Shown here one piece after another: positions 14,772-22,565 of a stretch of DNA of 35,390 nt. Both the position numbers and the translations under genes were made by a program. The stretch spans positions 1 to 35,390 of the forward strand of contig DSAB01000138.1 of NCBI GenBank assembly GCA_011388275.1. Reading direction: 5' to 3'. This DNA comes from a bacterium (GTDB lineage Bacteria > Zhuqueibacterota > QNDG01 > DSAB01). Position 1 is the stretch's first letter. Each line of letters begins with the position of its first letter. The notes beneath the pieces are model-generated. The model was not told where the DNA came from and made no database searches. It saw only the letters and a program-made list of their open reading frames with translations.

Positions 14772-15713
14772 ATGAGCCGATACCGGGAGATCGACCTGAA
14801 ACGCGTTCAAACCATCGGAATAGCCGAACGCGAAAGCAAAGTGCGGATCTCCATGCTGGCCAAACTTCTGGAAAAGGGGGAGACCGTATCCGGTCTGTTA
14901 AAGAAAATGCCTTCACTTCTGGGTTCAAGGGATTTTCTGGACCTGACCGACGCTCTCGTGCAGGCCAGAGAGGCCGGAAAGCCTGTTCTGTGGATGATGG
15001 GCGCGCATGTGATCAAGGCCGGATTGAGTCCCATTCTGATTCAATTGATGGATCAGGGAATCGTGCAGGGCTTGGCTCTGAACGGAGCCGGTGCGATTCA
15101 TGATGTTGAGATGGCTCTTTTCGGAGAGACTTCGGAGGATGTGTCGAAAACCCTGATTACGGGTCGTTTCGGAATGGCGCGTGAGACAGCCGATTTTCTC
15201 AACGAGTCCGCAATTCAGGGTCGGAACGGGGAATTGGGACTGGGTGAAGCGCTGGGGAAAAGACTGGCGGAAAATGAAGGTTCCCATTTCGAACAGTCTA
15301 TTCTGGCTCAGGCTTATCATCGGGCGATTCCGGTCACCGTCCATGTGGCTCTGGGTACGGATATTGTGCATCAACACGCGTCGGCTGACGGGGCTGCCAT
15401 CGGAGCGTGCAGTTTGCGTGATTTCCGGATTTGGACGGAACTGATTCCCGGAATTCACCAGGGGGGCGTGGTTCTGCTGTTTGGATCGGCGGTCATTCTG
15501 CCTGAAGTCTTTCTGAAATCGCTGGCAGTCGCCCGCAATGTTCATGGACCTGTCGAAGATTTTATTACCGCCAATTTTGACATGATACACCATTATCGTC
15601 CCCGTGTGAATGTTCTGGAACGGCCTGCCGGAAGAAAGGGATACGCGCTGACCGGACATCATGAGATCATGCTTCCGCTTCTTGCCGCTGCGCTGATAGA
15701 TCGTTTGGCATGA
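14772..15713 (+). CDS. Conserved protein resembling deoxyhypusine-synthase/NAD-binding fold
   Basis: I cannot name this 313-residue protein with certainty. It has Rossmann-like blocks: G-K-P-V-L-W-M-M-G-A-H-V-I-K-A-G-L (68-84), then G-L-A-L-N-G-A-G-A-I-H-D-V-E-M-A-L-F-G (about 101-119) with a following E-T-S-E-D-V, later H-V-A-L-G-T-D-I-V-H-Q-H, and V-L-L-F-G-S-A-V-I-L-P-E. The G-A-x-H-D-x-E-x-A-L-x-G block recalls deoxyhypusine-synthase-like and LOR/SDH bifunctional NAD-binding proteins, and many bacterial genomes annotate relatives as DHS-like. The classical DHS active-site lysine region is not obvious. GGAGG ten bases upstream supports the start. It follows the DUF3108 gene by 21 bases. 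Bacteria have no eIF5A substrate, so a different role is likely. Confidence 0.85.
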   Translation: MSRYREIDLKRVQTIGIAERESKVRISMLAKLLEKGETVSGLLKKMPSLLGSRDFLDLTDALVQAREAGKPVLWMMGAHVIKAGLSPILIQLMDQGIVQGLALNGAGAIHDVEMALFGETSEDVSKTLITGRFGMARETADFLNESAIQGRNGELGLGEALGKRLAENEGSHFEQSILAQAYHRAIPVTVHVALGTDIVHQHASADGAAIGACSLRDFRIWTELIPGIHQGGVVLLFGSAVILPEVFLKSLAVARNVHGPVEDFITANFDMIHHYRPRVNVLERPAGRKGYALTGHHEIMLPLLAAALIDRLA

Positions 15714-15760
15714 AGCCTGTTTTCATTCATTGTCAGATCTTTTTATGCTGGTGACCGCCG

Positions 15761-17149
15761 ATGGAACCTGTTCCGAAAGAAAATGTCCGTATTTTGATTG
15801 CGGATGACAACCGGAGTCACTCCGATATTCTTATGAGTATTATCGGCCATGCGGGTTTTGAGTGCGACGCGGCGGAAGATGGAACAACGGCTCTGAAAAA
15901 ACTCGAAACAGAGACCTATGATCTGGTTTTGCTGGATTTGAAATTGCCGGATATAAGCGGAATGACGGTTTTACGGAAAGTTTTGCGGCTCAACTGCCGC
16001 CCTCAGGTGGTTATGATATCCGGCCAGGGCAGTGTTCAGGCCGCTGTTGAGGCAATAAAAATCGGAGCTTTCGACTTTCTGGAAAAGCCTCTGGACTCAA
16101 AACGTGTTCTGCTGACTGTTAAAAATGCCCTGGAAAAAGAACGTCTTGTCAGAGACAAGGCACGCCTGATGAAGGAGCTTGCAGACCGGTACACGATGGT
16201 GGGTCAAAGCACGGGAATGGACTCTATTCGGGAGATGATATCCAGGGCGGCCGATACAACCAGCAAAGTGCTCATTGAGGGTGAAAATGGAACCGGAAAG
16301 GAGCTTATCGCCCGCTTGATTCATCATCAGGGGCCAAGATCCGGCGGGCCTTTTGTGACCATCAACTGTGCCGCGATACCTGAAACGCTGATTGAAAGCG
16401 AACTGTTCGGGTTTAAAAAAGGTTCATTCACAGGAGCCCTGACGGACAGAAAGGGAAAATTTCAGTCCGCCGATGGAGGAACTCTCTTTTTGGATGAAAT
16501 CGGAGATATGAGTCTTCTGACACAGGCAAAAGTGCTTCGAGTGCTTGAAAGCGGAATGGTTGAACAGCTCGGCGGCAGTGAGGCTGTTCGAACCGATGTG
16601 CGTCTGATCGCGGCGACCAACAAGGATTTAAAGAAACAGATCGAACGGGGAGAGTTCCGGGAGGATCTGTATTTCCGCCTGAACGTGCTGAATATCAAAG
16701 TACCTCCGCTCAGACAGCGAAAGGAGGATATTGAGCTTCTTGTCGACTATTTTTCATCCCGGTACTGCCGGGCATTCGGTGCCGAACCCAAGAGATTTTC
16801 ACCCGGTGCTGTCGAATTTCTGAAGAATTACAAATGGCCCGGTAATATTCGTGAGTTGAAAAATGCCGTGGAGAAGATCATGGTGACCATCGAAAACAGC
16901 GAAGTGCATCCACAGGATATCGACGGGATTCTTCATCCGGGATCCTCTACTACCGGATTGCGTCCATTCGTTCCATTGACTTTGAGGGAGGCCAGAAGCC
17001 GTTTCGAAAAAGAGCTGATTCAGGATCGGCTTGAAAGAAACCATTGGAATATCACCCGTACAGCCATTGATCTTGGCATAACGCGGATCTATTTGCATCG
17101 ATTGATGAAAGATATGGGCATTAAAAGCCGAAGAAAACCGCCGGAGTAA
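15761..17149 (+). CDS. NtrC-family sigma-54-dependent response regulator
   Basis: The 462-residue product has a receiver domain (acidic pair Asp15-Asp16, phospho-acceptor Asp59, Ser87, Lys109), an AAA+ domain (Walker A G-E-N-G-T-G-K-E at 174-181, Walker B T-L-F-L-D-E at 241-246, arginine-rich R-E-D-L-Y-F-R-L-N) and a C-terminal Fis-type helix-turn-helix (about 424-452). It should activate sigma-54 promoters when phosphorylated. The sigma-54 contact loop reads G-S-F-T-G-A (221-226) instead of the usual G-A-F-T-G-A, a conservative change. No histidine kinase is adjacent, so the partner is elsewhere. Its ribosome binding site is weak. It is convergent with the ECF sigma gene, 63 bases away. Confidence 0.95.
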   Translation: MEPVPKENVRILIADDNRSHSDILMSIIGHAGFECDAAEDGTTALKKLETETYDLVLLDLKLPDISGMTVLRKVLRLNCRPQVVMISGQGSVQAAVEAIKIGAFDFLEKPLDSKRVLLTVKNALEKERLVRDKARLMKELADRYTMVGQSTGMDSIREMISRAADTTSKVLIEGENGTGKELIARLIHHQGPRSGGPFVTINCAAIPETLIESELFGFKKGSFTGALTDRKGKFQSADGGTLFLDEIGDMSLLTQAKVLRVLESGMVEQLGGSEAVRTDVRLIAATNKDLKKQIERGEFREDLYFRLNVLNIKVPPLRQRKEDIELLVDYFSSRYCRAFGAEPKRFSPGAVEFLKNYKWPGNIRELKNAVEKIMVTIENSEVHPQDIDGILHPGSSTTGLRPFVPLTLREARSRFEKELIQDRLERNHWNITRTAIDLGITRIYLHRLMKDMGIKSRRKPPE

Positions 17150-17212
17150 AAAAGGCAATCCGTTCAGGCTGAACTTGTATTGGTAAAAAAGACAGACGTC
17201 AAACAAGCCGTG

Positions 17213-17833
17213 TTAACCGGCGTTTTCACGAAGCTTTTTTTTAAGCATCTCCCGTGCCCGGAAAATGCGTGCTTTTACGGTTCCAAGAGGAATTTGAAGG
17301 ATTTCGCTGATCTCTTCATAGGAACGCTCTTCCCGATGTCTGAGAACGATGGCTTCCCGGTATCGTTCCGGCAGGGATTCGATGGTTTCCTGGATCAGTT
17401 TTCTCTTCTCCTGATAGATATAGTCGCTTTCCGGGCCGTGTGAATCGTCGCGGATTTGATGAGCGACTTTTCCCTCTTTGAGTTCAATCGGTTTGTCCAG
17501 GGAAAGAGTCTTGAGTTTTTTCTTTCGAATCGAGTCGATGCAGTGATTGAAAGCGATTTTATAGAGCCAGGTTGAAAAAGCGAATTGATCGTTGTAGCTG
17601 TCCAGGGAATGAAATGCCTTGATAAAAGTCTCCTGGACCAGATCCTCGGTTTCTTCCCGGTTTCGAATCATCTGGTAAATCATATTGTATATGCCCTTCT
17701 GATACCGCTTCAGCAAGGCATCATAGGCGTTCTCTTCACCGGAAAGGGCTTTCTTGATCAGCAGATTGATTTTCTTGTCAGCCAATTGGCACCAACTGTG
17801 ATACCTGGAATGAGAAAATGAATCGTCAGGCAA
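17213..17833 (-). CDS. ECF-type RNA polymerase sigma factor
   Basis: The product, up to 206 residues, is a sigma-70 family protein of the extracytoplasmic-function type. Region 2 (about 38-104) includes E-E-T-E-D-L-V-Q-E-T-F-I-K-A-F and F-S-T-W-L-Y-K-I-A-F-N; region 4 (about 152-198) includes L-P-E-R-Y-R-E-A-I-V-L-R-H and Y-E-E-I-S-E-I-L-Q-I-P-L-G-T-V-K-A-R-I-F-R-A. Regions 1 and 3 are absent, as expected. No ATG lies before region 2: the frame opens with TTG at 17833, and an alternative TTG lies about 13 codons further in, just before A-D-K-K-I-N. Neither has a strong ribosome binding site, so the start is uncertain. No anti-sigma factor gene is adjacent. Confidence 0.92.
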   Translation of the reverse strand: MPDDSFSHSRYHSWCQLADKKINLLIKKALSGEENAYDALLKRYQKGIYNMIYQMIRNREETEDLVQETFIKAFHSLDSYNDQFAFSTWLYKIAFNHCIDSIRKKKLKTLSLDKPIELKEGKVAHQIRDDSHGPESDYIYQEKRKLIQETIESLPERYREAIVLRHREERSYEEISEILQIPLGTVKARIFRAREMLKKKLRENAG

Positions 17834-17900
17834 AGTACATTAAAAAAAGGTTGTAATCAAGAAAAAAATCCCAAAACACAGACAACGAACAGGATAAAGA

Positions 17901-18275
17901 ATGCGAAAACAGCGATTGTTATTTCATGCCCCCATGGCTGTATGGGCAATTTTCATTGTGACCCTTTCTTCCATTCCGAACATGAAGGTACCCGAGACGG
18001 GGCTGTCGTGCCAGGATCTTTGGGCGCACGCATTCGTGTATGCGATTTTGGGGTGTTTAATTTGCCGGTCCCTGCAAAAAGAGGGACTAAGCCGAAGAAG
18101 GGCCGTCATCGCCGCCGTGATTATTTCCGTCATTTTTGGCGGTCTCGATGAACTGCACCAGCTTCTCATTCCTGGACGTGAAGCTTCCTGGCTTGATTGG
18201 GCGGCTGACAGCTTGGGTGCCGCTGCAGGGGCTGTTTTGCGCGGTTTCATGATTCGGAAAGTACAAACAGAATGA
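17901..18275 (+). CDS. VanZ-like small membrane protein
   Basis: This 124-residue protein has four hydrophobic helices (about 11-25, 41-56, 68-84, 99-117) and the VanZ-family core D-E-L-H-Q-L-L-I-P-G-R-E-A-S-W-L-D-W-A-A-D-S (about 84-105). VanZ gives low-level teicoplanin resistance in enterococci; the wider family has no assigned chemistry, and resistance should not be read into this one. AGGA seven bases upstream supports the start. It is divergent from the ECF sigma gene across 67 bases. Confidence 0.88.
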   Translation: MRKQRLLFHAPMAVWAIFIVTLSSIPNMKVPETGLSCQDLWAHAFVYAILGCLICRSLQKEGLSRRRAVIAAVIISVIFGGLDELHQLLIPGREASWLDWAADSLGAAAGAVLRGFMIRKVQTE

Positions 18276-18289
18276 ATAAATATTTTTCA

Positions 18290-18318
18290 TTGACTTTTAT
18301 GCTTTAAATGATGATATT
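18290..18318 (+). promoter_or_regulatory. Possible promoter upstream of the zinc-ribbon gene (distal)
   Basis: TTGACT (18290-18295), a 17-base spacer and GATATT (18313-18318) lie just after the VanZ-like gene. It would give a leader of about 205 bases before the 49-residue gene. The -10 match is moderate. Confidence 0.35.
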
Positions 18319-18408
18319 AGACAAACCTGCGGCTTTGAGCCGTTCAATACATCCTGTTCGGTTATTCATTGAATATTTGCTTGCCTCAATTTTTTTGGCA
18401 TAAACCCG

Positions 18409-18422
18409 GAAACCGCGGTTTC
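18409..18422. repeat. Perfect 14-base palindrome, possible operator
   Basis: The sequence GAAACCGCGGTTTC is a perfect inverted repeat with no spacer. It lies about 64 bases upstream of a TATAAT box at 18486-18491, a reasonable position for a dimeric activator or repressor. It has no T-tract, so it is not a terminator. Confidence 0.35.
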
Positions 18423-18485
18423 AAATACGAGCTGCATTCCGGAATTCGAAAAATCTGAAACAAACACTTGCATTCGATAACGGTT

Positions 18486-18491
18486 TATAAT
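18486..18491 (+). promoter_or_regulatory. Consensus TATAAT -10 box before the zinc-ribbon gene
   Basis: A perfect TATAAT lies 40 bases before the ATG at 18532. The nearest TTGCAT (18468-18473) is only 12 bases upstream, too close for a standard -35, so any promoter here would need an activator or an atypical -35. Confidence 0.35.
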
Positions 18492-18531
18492 CAATCATTG
18501 GTTTCATCAATTAAAAAGGAGGTGAAACAAT

Positions 18532-18681
18532 ATGGCGGAAATGGGATATTGTGTAAAATGCCGTGAAAAACGGGAAATAACCGGTGCCCAGCAGGTTACC
18601 ATGAAAAACGGGCGCCCGGCCGTGAAAGGGAAATGCGGTGTTTGCGGCACCGGAATGTACAAAATACTTTCCAAGAAGTGA
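18532..18681 (+). CDS. DUF5679-type zinc-ribbon mini-protein
   Basis: This 49-residue gene has a strong GGAGGTG ribosome binding site. Two CxxC pairs (Cys7/Cys10 and Cys35/Cys38) frame a basic stretch with V-T-M-K-N-G-R-P-A, and the protein ends in Met-Tyr-Lys-Ile-Leu-Ser-Lys-Lys. The C-V-K-C-R-x-K-R-E and T-M-K-N-G-R-P phrases with a closing C-G-V-C-G-T match the DUF5679 zinc-binding domain, which also occurs as a C-terminal part of some topoisomerase-like proteins. The role is unknown; nucleic-acid binding is a fair guess from the basic zinc ribbon. It is followed by a multi-pass membrane protein gene 31 bases on, probably on the same transcript. Confidence 0.9.
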   Translation: MAEMGYCVKCREKREITGAQQVTMKNGRPAVKGKCGVCGTGMYKILSKK

Positions 18682-18712
18682 TTTTTTTGCAAGAATCAAA
18701 GGAGACACACGT

Positions 18713-19915
18713 ATGATCAATCTGAGGTTTGATTTTCGCGATCTGTTTCGATCAGCCAGGGTTGCATTCAGCTTCCAGCGATTGTGGATCCAGGGAGTGG
18801 GAGTGATTGTCGGGCTCATCGGATATGGAGTATTCACTTACTTCAGCCTGCTTGTTTCCGGAAAACCGCTTTCGGAAATCTGGCATGATTTCGGTGTGCT
18901 TCCCTGGGTCGTGGGTCTTCAGCTTCACTGGATCGGCTGGGTGATTTATGCCGCAGGCTGCCTCATTCTGCTTTTTATCTGGCTGGTGACGGCAACCGCG
19001 GTATCCCGGGCTGCCTACATGCATCTGAAGGGGAATACCTTTTATACCTGGAAAGAGGCTTTTCGTTTCGCGCTGAAAAAGAAGGGTGGATCCGTTATCT
19101 CTACTCCGCTGGCCATTCTGGTCATCGCTGTTTTGTTGGGAGCGGGAGGATTGTTCATCGGCCTTCTGGGCAGAATCCCTGTGGTCGGGCCGATAGGGAT
19201 TTCCCTGTTTGCCGTGGCCTGGTTCATGGCTGCCCTGTTTCTGATTTTCACCCTTCTGGCCCTGGCGGTTTCGTTGATTCTGACGCCGGCTGTTCTGGCG
19301 GCTACGGACGATGACGCTTTTGAAGGTATTTTCCAAAGCTATTCGATACTCCACGCTCAGCCGTGGCGGTTAATCTTCTATGAAATTCTAACCGTGGTTG
19401 TTGCGGCAGTGGGTTTCGGATTATTGGCTTTCTTCGCCAAGCGGGGCTGGCTGCTGATGACCACTCTCTTTATCCGCGGTATGGGTGAATCTTTTGCCGA
19501 CATCTCTTATGCCGCGTCGGCTCTGCTTCAGCAATGGATACATCCGGCAGCCGACTGGTTTCAGTCGATTCTGGGTCAATACAGCGGTCTCTTCTCATTT
19601 GCACATGACTTTGAAACCGGGTCTGTGCCACTCATCATCAGCATCGCCTCCTGGATCTTCGCTGTTTTCATGCTGTTGATCACTCTCTTTATTGCCGCAT
19701 ATCCACTTGCCGTGTTCAACAGCGGTCAAACACTGATTTTCCTTGTTTTGAAAAACAAAAAAGACGATGAAAATCTGTTGGAGCGAAAGGATCAGGAAGA
19801 ATCTTTCGAGGAAGAGATCGAAACGCTGGAAGCCGAAGAGCCTGAAAAGGAGGAAAAACCTTCAAAAAAGAAAACCGCAAGCCCAAAAAAGCCGGTTAAG
19901 AAGAAAAAAGAATAA
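18713..19915 (+). CDS. Multi-pass membrane protein of unknown function
   Basis: The 400-residue product has about seven or eight hydrophobic segments (near 26-46, 58-102, 126-155, 157-205, 221-242 and 310-345) and a highly charged C-terminal tail of about 55 residues, first Glu/Asp-rich and then Lys/Pro-rich. A loop reading A-A-T-D-D-D-A-F-E-G-I-F-Q-S-Y-S with a following Q-P-W-R resembles a motif I recall from large families of uncharacterised multi-pass proteins; this is a weak memory-based link. ATG 18713 is chosen because AAAGGAG stands nine bases upstream, whereas a longer frame would overlap the zinc-ribbon gene. A strong terminator follows. The charged tail suggests a cytoplasmic partner. 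No transport signature is seen. Confidence 0.85.
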   Translation: MINLRFDFRDLFRSARVAFSFQRLWIQGVGVIVGLIGYGVFTYFSLLVSGKPLSEIWHDFGVLPWVVGLQLHWIGWVIYAAGCLILLFIWLVTATAVSRAAYMHLKGNTFYTWKEAFRFALKKKGGSVISTPLAILVIAVLLGAGGLFIGLLGRIPVVGPIGISLFAVAWFMAALFLIFTLLALAVSLILTPAVLAATDDDAFEGIFQSYSILHAQPWRLIFYEILTVVVAAVGFGLLAFFAKRGWLLMTTLFIRGMGESFADISYAASALLQQWIHPAADWFQSILGQYSGLFSFAHDFETGSVPLIISIASWIFAVFMLLITLFIAAYPLAVFNSGQTLIFLVLKNKKDDENLLERKDQEESFEEEIETLEAEEPEKEEKPSKKKTASPKKPVKKKKE

Positions 19916-19935
19916 ATCATCAAAGGATGATCCAT

Positions 19936-19970
19936 AAAGCGTCAGGATTCATTTTCTGGCGCTTTTTTTT
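19936..19970 (+). terminator. Strong rho-independent terminator
   Basis: AAAGCGTCAG (19936-19945) pairs over ten positions, with one G-U pair, with CTGGCGCTTT (19956-19965), followed by five more T residues. It ends the zinc-ribbon and membrane-protein unit. Confidence 0.9.
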
Positions 19971-20108
19971 CATGCTGAATGGAGCCGGAAACATCCCTGC
20001 CGTGTGTTTCGTGTTGAAAAAAGCGGTTGATTCATTTCGAGCGTTTTGCTACCTTTTTAATGATTTCATTTTTTATCGAATCGGATCGAAAATAAACGGG
20101 AAATCATC

Positions 20109-21383
20109 ATGACGCATCAATTGTGTGTTTTCGAAGACAACCGGATCCACGGGCTGTTGCCATTGACGTGGACACGGCCCGTCTACTGGCTGCGTACCGG
20201 GTTGGAAACGATCGAAGCGCGATTGAGGCGGTGCTATCCTTCCGCTCTTCCGGTGCGGCTCTGCCGGCCCGAGCTTCAGGATTATGTCAGGGAACAGGAT
20301 GACATACCGGTCAACCGGATACAGGAGATGCCGACACTTTTTCTGAACGGGCGGCTGCTCATCTCGAAGAATCTGGCCAGGCAGCTCACTTTGACGGGTG
20401 ACGAGCGGGTTTTTTTCCATGAAGATCAGCTGGTGGCCGTGCGGACAAAACACCCGGCAAGAGTGGTGGAGAGGCTGGGATATGACGAGAAGGACTTTGC
20501 CGGCTGGAAACGGTCCGATGTAAAAGCCGTCATGATATCCTATGCATGGGATTTGATCAAGGCTGTGGGAGAGCTGCTTTCACACACGGATTTTCCAAAA
20601 AGAGGCTGGAATCCTCTCAAACCAGCCGATTATCCAGGAACCTGGGAGACCGGAAGCCGGTGCTGGATTCATAAGAATACGATCCTGTCACCGGGTGTGG
20701 TTCTGGACAGCCGGCAAGGCCCGGTATGGCTGGATGATAAAGTGGAGATAGAACCCCATTCCTATATTCGAGGCCCTGTCTATATCGGCCGGGGAACACG
20801 GCTTAAAGCGGGAATCCGTCTGAGTCACGCGGTGATCGGTCCCGAATGCAAATTGGGTGGTGAAGTGGAGGATACGATAATACAGGGATTTTCAAATAAA
20901 CAGCACGAGGGTTTCCTGGGGCACGCGTATCTGGGCGAATGGGTCAACCTGGGGGCGGGAACCAACAATTCGGATCTGAAGAATAATTATTCCCCGGTCA
21001 GAGTCGTTATCCAGGGCCGGTCCGTGGATACGGGTCTGCTCTTCATGGGGTTGATCATGGGAGATCATTCCAAATCGGGGATCAACACCATGTTCAATAC
21101 GGGAACCGTTGCGGGAGTGGGATGCAATGTTTTCGGAGCCGGATTTCCTTCAAAATTTATTCCCTCTTTTTCGTGGGGTGGTGCGCAGGGCTGGATGGAA
21201 ACCGATTTCAACAAGTTTGTGGAATCGGCCCGAAAGGCTATGGGGCGCCGCAATGTTCTGCTGAGCAAAGCCGGAGAAGCATTGCTTCGCTATGTCTATG
21301 AACGATCCGCGGCAATCAGGCTTCAGTATGGCGTGCTACCGGCTGTTTCCAGCGAGGGGAAACTGTCCGGGCAGGGATCGTAG
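20109..21383 (+). CDS. Alternative GlmU-like nucleotidyltransferase / acetyltransferase
   Basis: The 424-residue product matches the alternative GlmU type found in FCB bacteria: an N-terminal NTP_transf_4-like domain (about 1-190, opening M-T-H-Q-L-C-V-F-E-D and L-P-L-T-W-T-R-P-V) and a C-terminal left-handed beta helix with hexapeptide repeats (about 195-370). The helix includes I-E-P-H-S-Y-I-R-G-P-V-Y-I-G, L-G-E-W-V-N-L-G-A-G-T-N-N-S-D-L-K-N-N-Y and G-D-H-S-K-S-G-I-N-T. The predicted role is UDP-N-acetylglucosamine or a related sugar nucleotide by acetylation and uridylylation; the exact sugar is not certain. The ribosome binding site is weak. Its stop lies 125 bases before the deacetylase ATG, but the deacetylase frame stays open across that gap. 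Confidence 0.85.
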   Translation: MTHQLCVFEDNRIHGLLPLTWTRPVYWLRTGLETIEARLRRCYPSALPVRLCRPELQDYVREQDDIPVNRIQEMPTLFLNGRLLISKNLARQLTLTGDERVFFHEDQLVAVRTKHPARVVERLGYDEKDFAGWKRSDVKAVMISYAWDLIKAVGELLSHTDFPKRGWNPLKPADYPGTWETGSRCWIHKNTILSPGVVLDSRQGPVWLDDKVEIEPHSYIRGPVYIGRGTRLKAGIRLSHAVIGPECKLGGEVEDTIIQGFSNKQHEGFLGHAYLGEWVNLGAGTNNSDLKNNYSPVRVVIQGRSVDTGLLFMGLIMGDHSKSGINTMFNTGTVAGVGCNVFGAGFPSKFIPSFSWGGAQGWMETDFNKFVESARKAMGRRNVLLSKAGEALLRYVYERSAAIRLQYGVLPAVSSEGKLSGQGS

Positions 21384-21508
21384 ACCGCCTGAACCCGCAT
21401 GACAAGGCCGCCAGGGAGAACAGAAAAATCAACAGTCGTCAAAAAAAACAACCTTTTATCCAAAGTTCCCGGACGCCGATTTTAATCGGCGTTGTTCTGA
21501 TCGGGTTT

Positions 21509-22528
21509 ATGATCCTGCTTCGAATTCATACGCTTCAGCGGGCGGAGGCTCCCACGGCGGTTGTGGAATATCCTCTGCTTGAGGCGCTGAAGGAAAATGT
21601 CGCCGAGACCCTGAGCGAGTACGGAGTGACCTGGAGCACGGGATCCGACCCAACAGTTCCGCTGCATTGGGTCGTTCGCGTTCCCCGAAATCTGCCTGTT
21701 CCCTCCCTGCATCAGGCCATACAGGCTCGTATTGCTCTGATCGATGCCAGGGTTCAATGGGCGCGGGGCGATCCGGTTTCGGGAAATGTAAAAATGGAGA
21801 TCGGCCGGCGGGATTCGGTTCTGTTCGTCATCGATCTTATTGCCGGTGGAGCGGGGGAGAGAAATGAAGGCCTCATCGCTCTTATTATCGATGATTTCGG
21901 GGATCGCTGGAACAGTTTCATCGAACGGTTTTTCGAGCTGGGAGCGGACATTACAGTATCTGTCATACCGGGTCAGAAAATGAGCCGTGAAGTAGCCCGA
22001 AGAGTGATGGAGAGGAGATTCGAACTGATTTTACATCTCCCCATGGAGCCTTTGGATCAGTCGATTCGTTCCGATGACTTCATGATCATGCAGGGCATGT
22101 CCGGACGCCGTATTCGGGATATTCTTCAAAGATCTCTGGATGGTGTGCCCGGTGTGCTCGGCATCAACAATCATATGGGTTCCAGGACGACTTCCGATCA
22201 GGAGACCATGGAGCGGTTTCTTGCTGAAGTGAAGGCGTTGAACCTCTTTTTTGTCGACAGCCGCACCACAGCCTCATCACTGGGTTACACGCTTGCTCAG
22301 ACCATGGGCGTTCCCAGCATACAGAGGGATGTGTTTATCGATGTGAACAATGACGAAGAGAGCATACGGCGCAGTTTGTGGGAGCTGGCTCGTCTTTCCG
22401 GCACACGGGGTTATGCCGTGGGGATCGGTCATTGCCGTAGAAAGACACTGGCTGTTCTCGAAGAAGAGGTGTCAAAGATACAGGCCCGGGGGTATCGGTT
22501 TGTGCCTGTTTCCCGGCTGGTGCATTGA
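21509..22528 (+). CDS. Divergent polysaccharide deacetylase (YibQ/DUF610 type)
   Basis: From the first ATG the product is 339 residues; the catalytic domain starts near residue 120 with L-I-I-D-D-F-G-D-R, followed by L-H-L-P-M-E-P, G-I-N-N-H-M-G-S, F-F-V-D-S-R-T-T and G-H-C-R-R-K-T-L. These are the landmarks of the divergent polysaccharide deacetylase family (PF04748), usually periplasmic. The real start is probably upstream: the same frame is open before 21509 and encodes a hydrophobic segment (P-I-L-I-G-V-V-L-I-G-F-M-I-L-L-R) that ATG 21509 would cut, yet no ATG, GTG or TTG occurs in that frame back to at least 21311. An ATG at 21399 in another frame reaches the right frame if one A is added or re-read at the eight-A run 21441-21448. 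See findings. PdxJ follows 37 bases later. Confidence 0.85.
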   Translation: MILLRIHTLQRAEAPTAVVEYPLLEALKENVAETLSEYGVTWSTGSDPTVPLHWVVRVPRNLPVPSLHQAIQARIALIDARVQWARGDPVSGNVKMEIGRRDSVLFVIDLIAGGAGERNEGLIALIIDDFGDRWNSFIERFFELGADITVSVIPGQKMSREVARRVMERRFELILHLPMEPLDQSIRSDDFMIMQGMSGRRIRDILQRSLDGVPGVLGINNHMGSRTTSDQETMERFLAEVKALNLFFVDSRTTASSLGYTLAQTMGVPSIQRDVFIDVNNDEESIRRSLWELARLSGTRGYAVGIGHCRRKTLAVLEEEVSKIQARGYRFVPVSRLVH

Positions 22529-22565
22529 AGGAGTCAATCCCGAGGTATGGAAACAAGGAGTGAAT

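Noticed and set aside
17901-18275. Calling the VanZ-like gene a teicoplanin resistance gene
   Set aside because: The family is wide and most members are not linked to resistance; nothing nearby supports it.
22350-22565. Extension of pdxJ to 22350
   Set aside because: It overlaps the deacetylase gene; AAGGAG and the family opening place the start at 22566.
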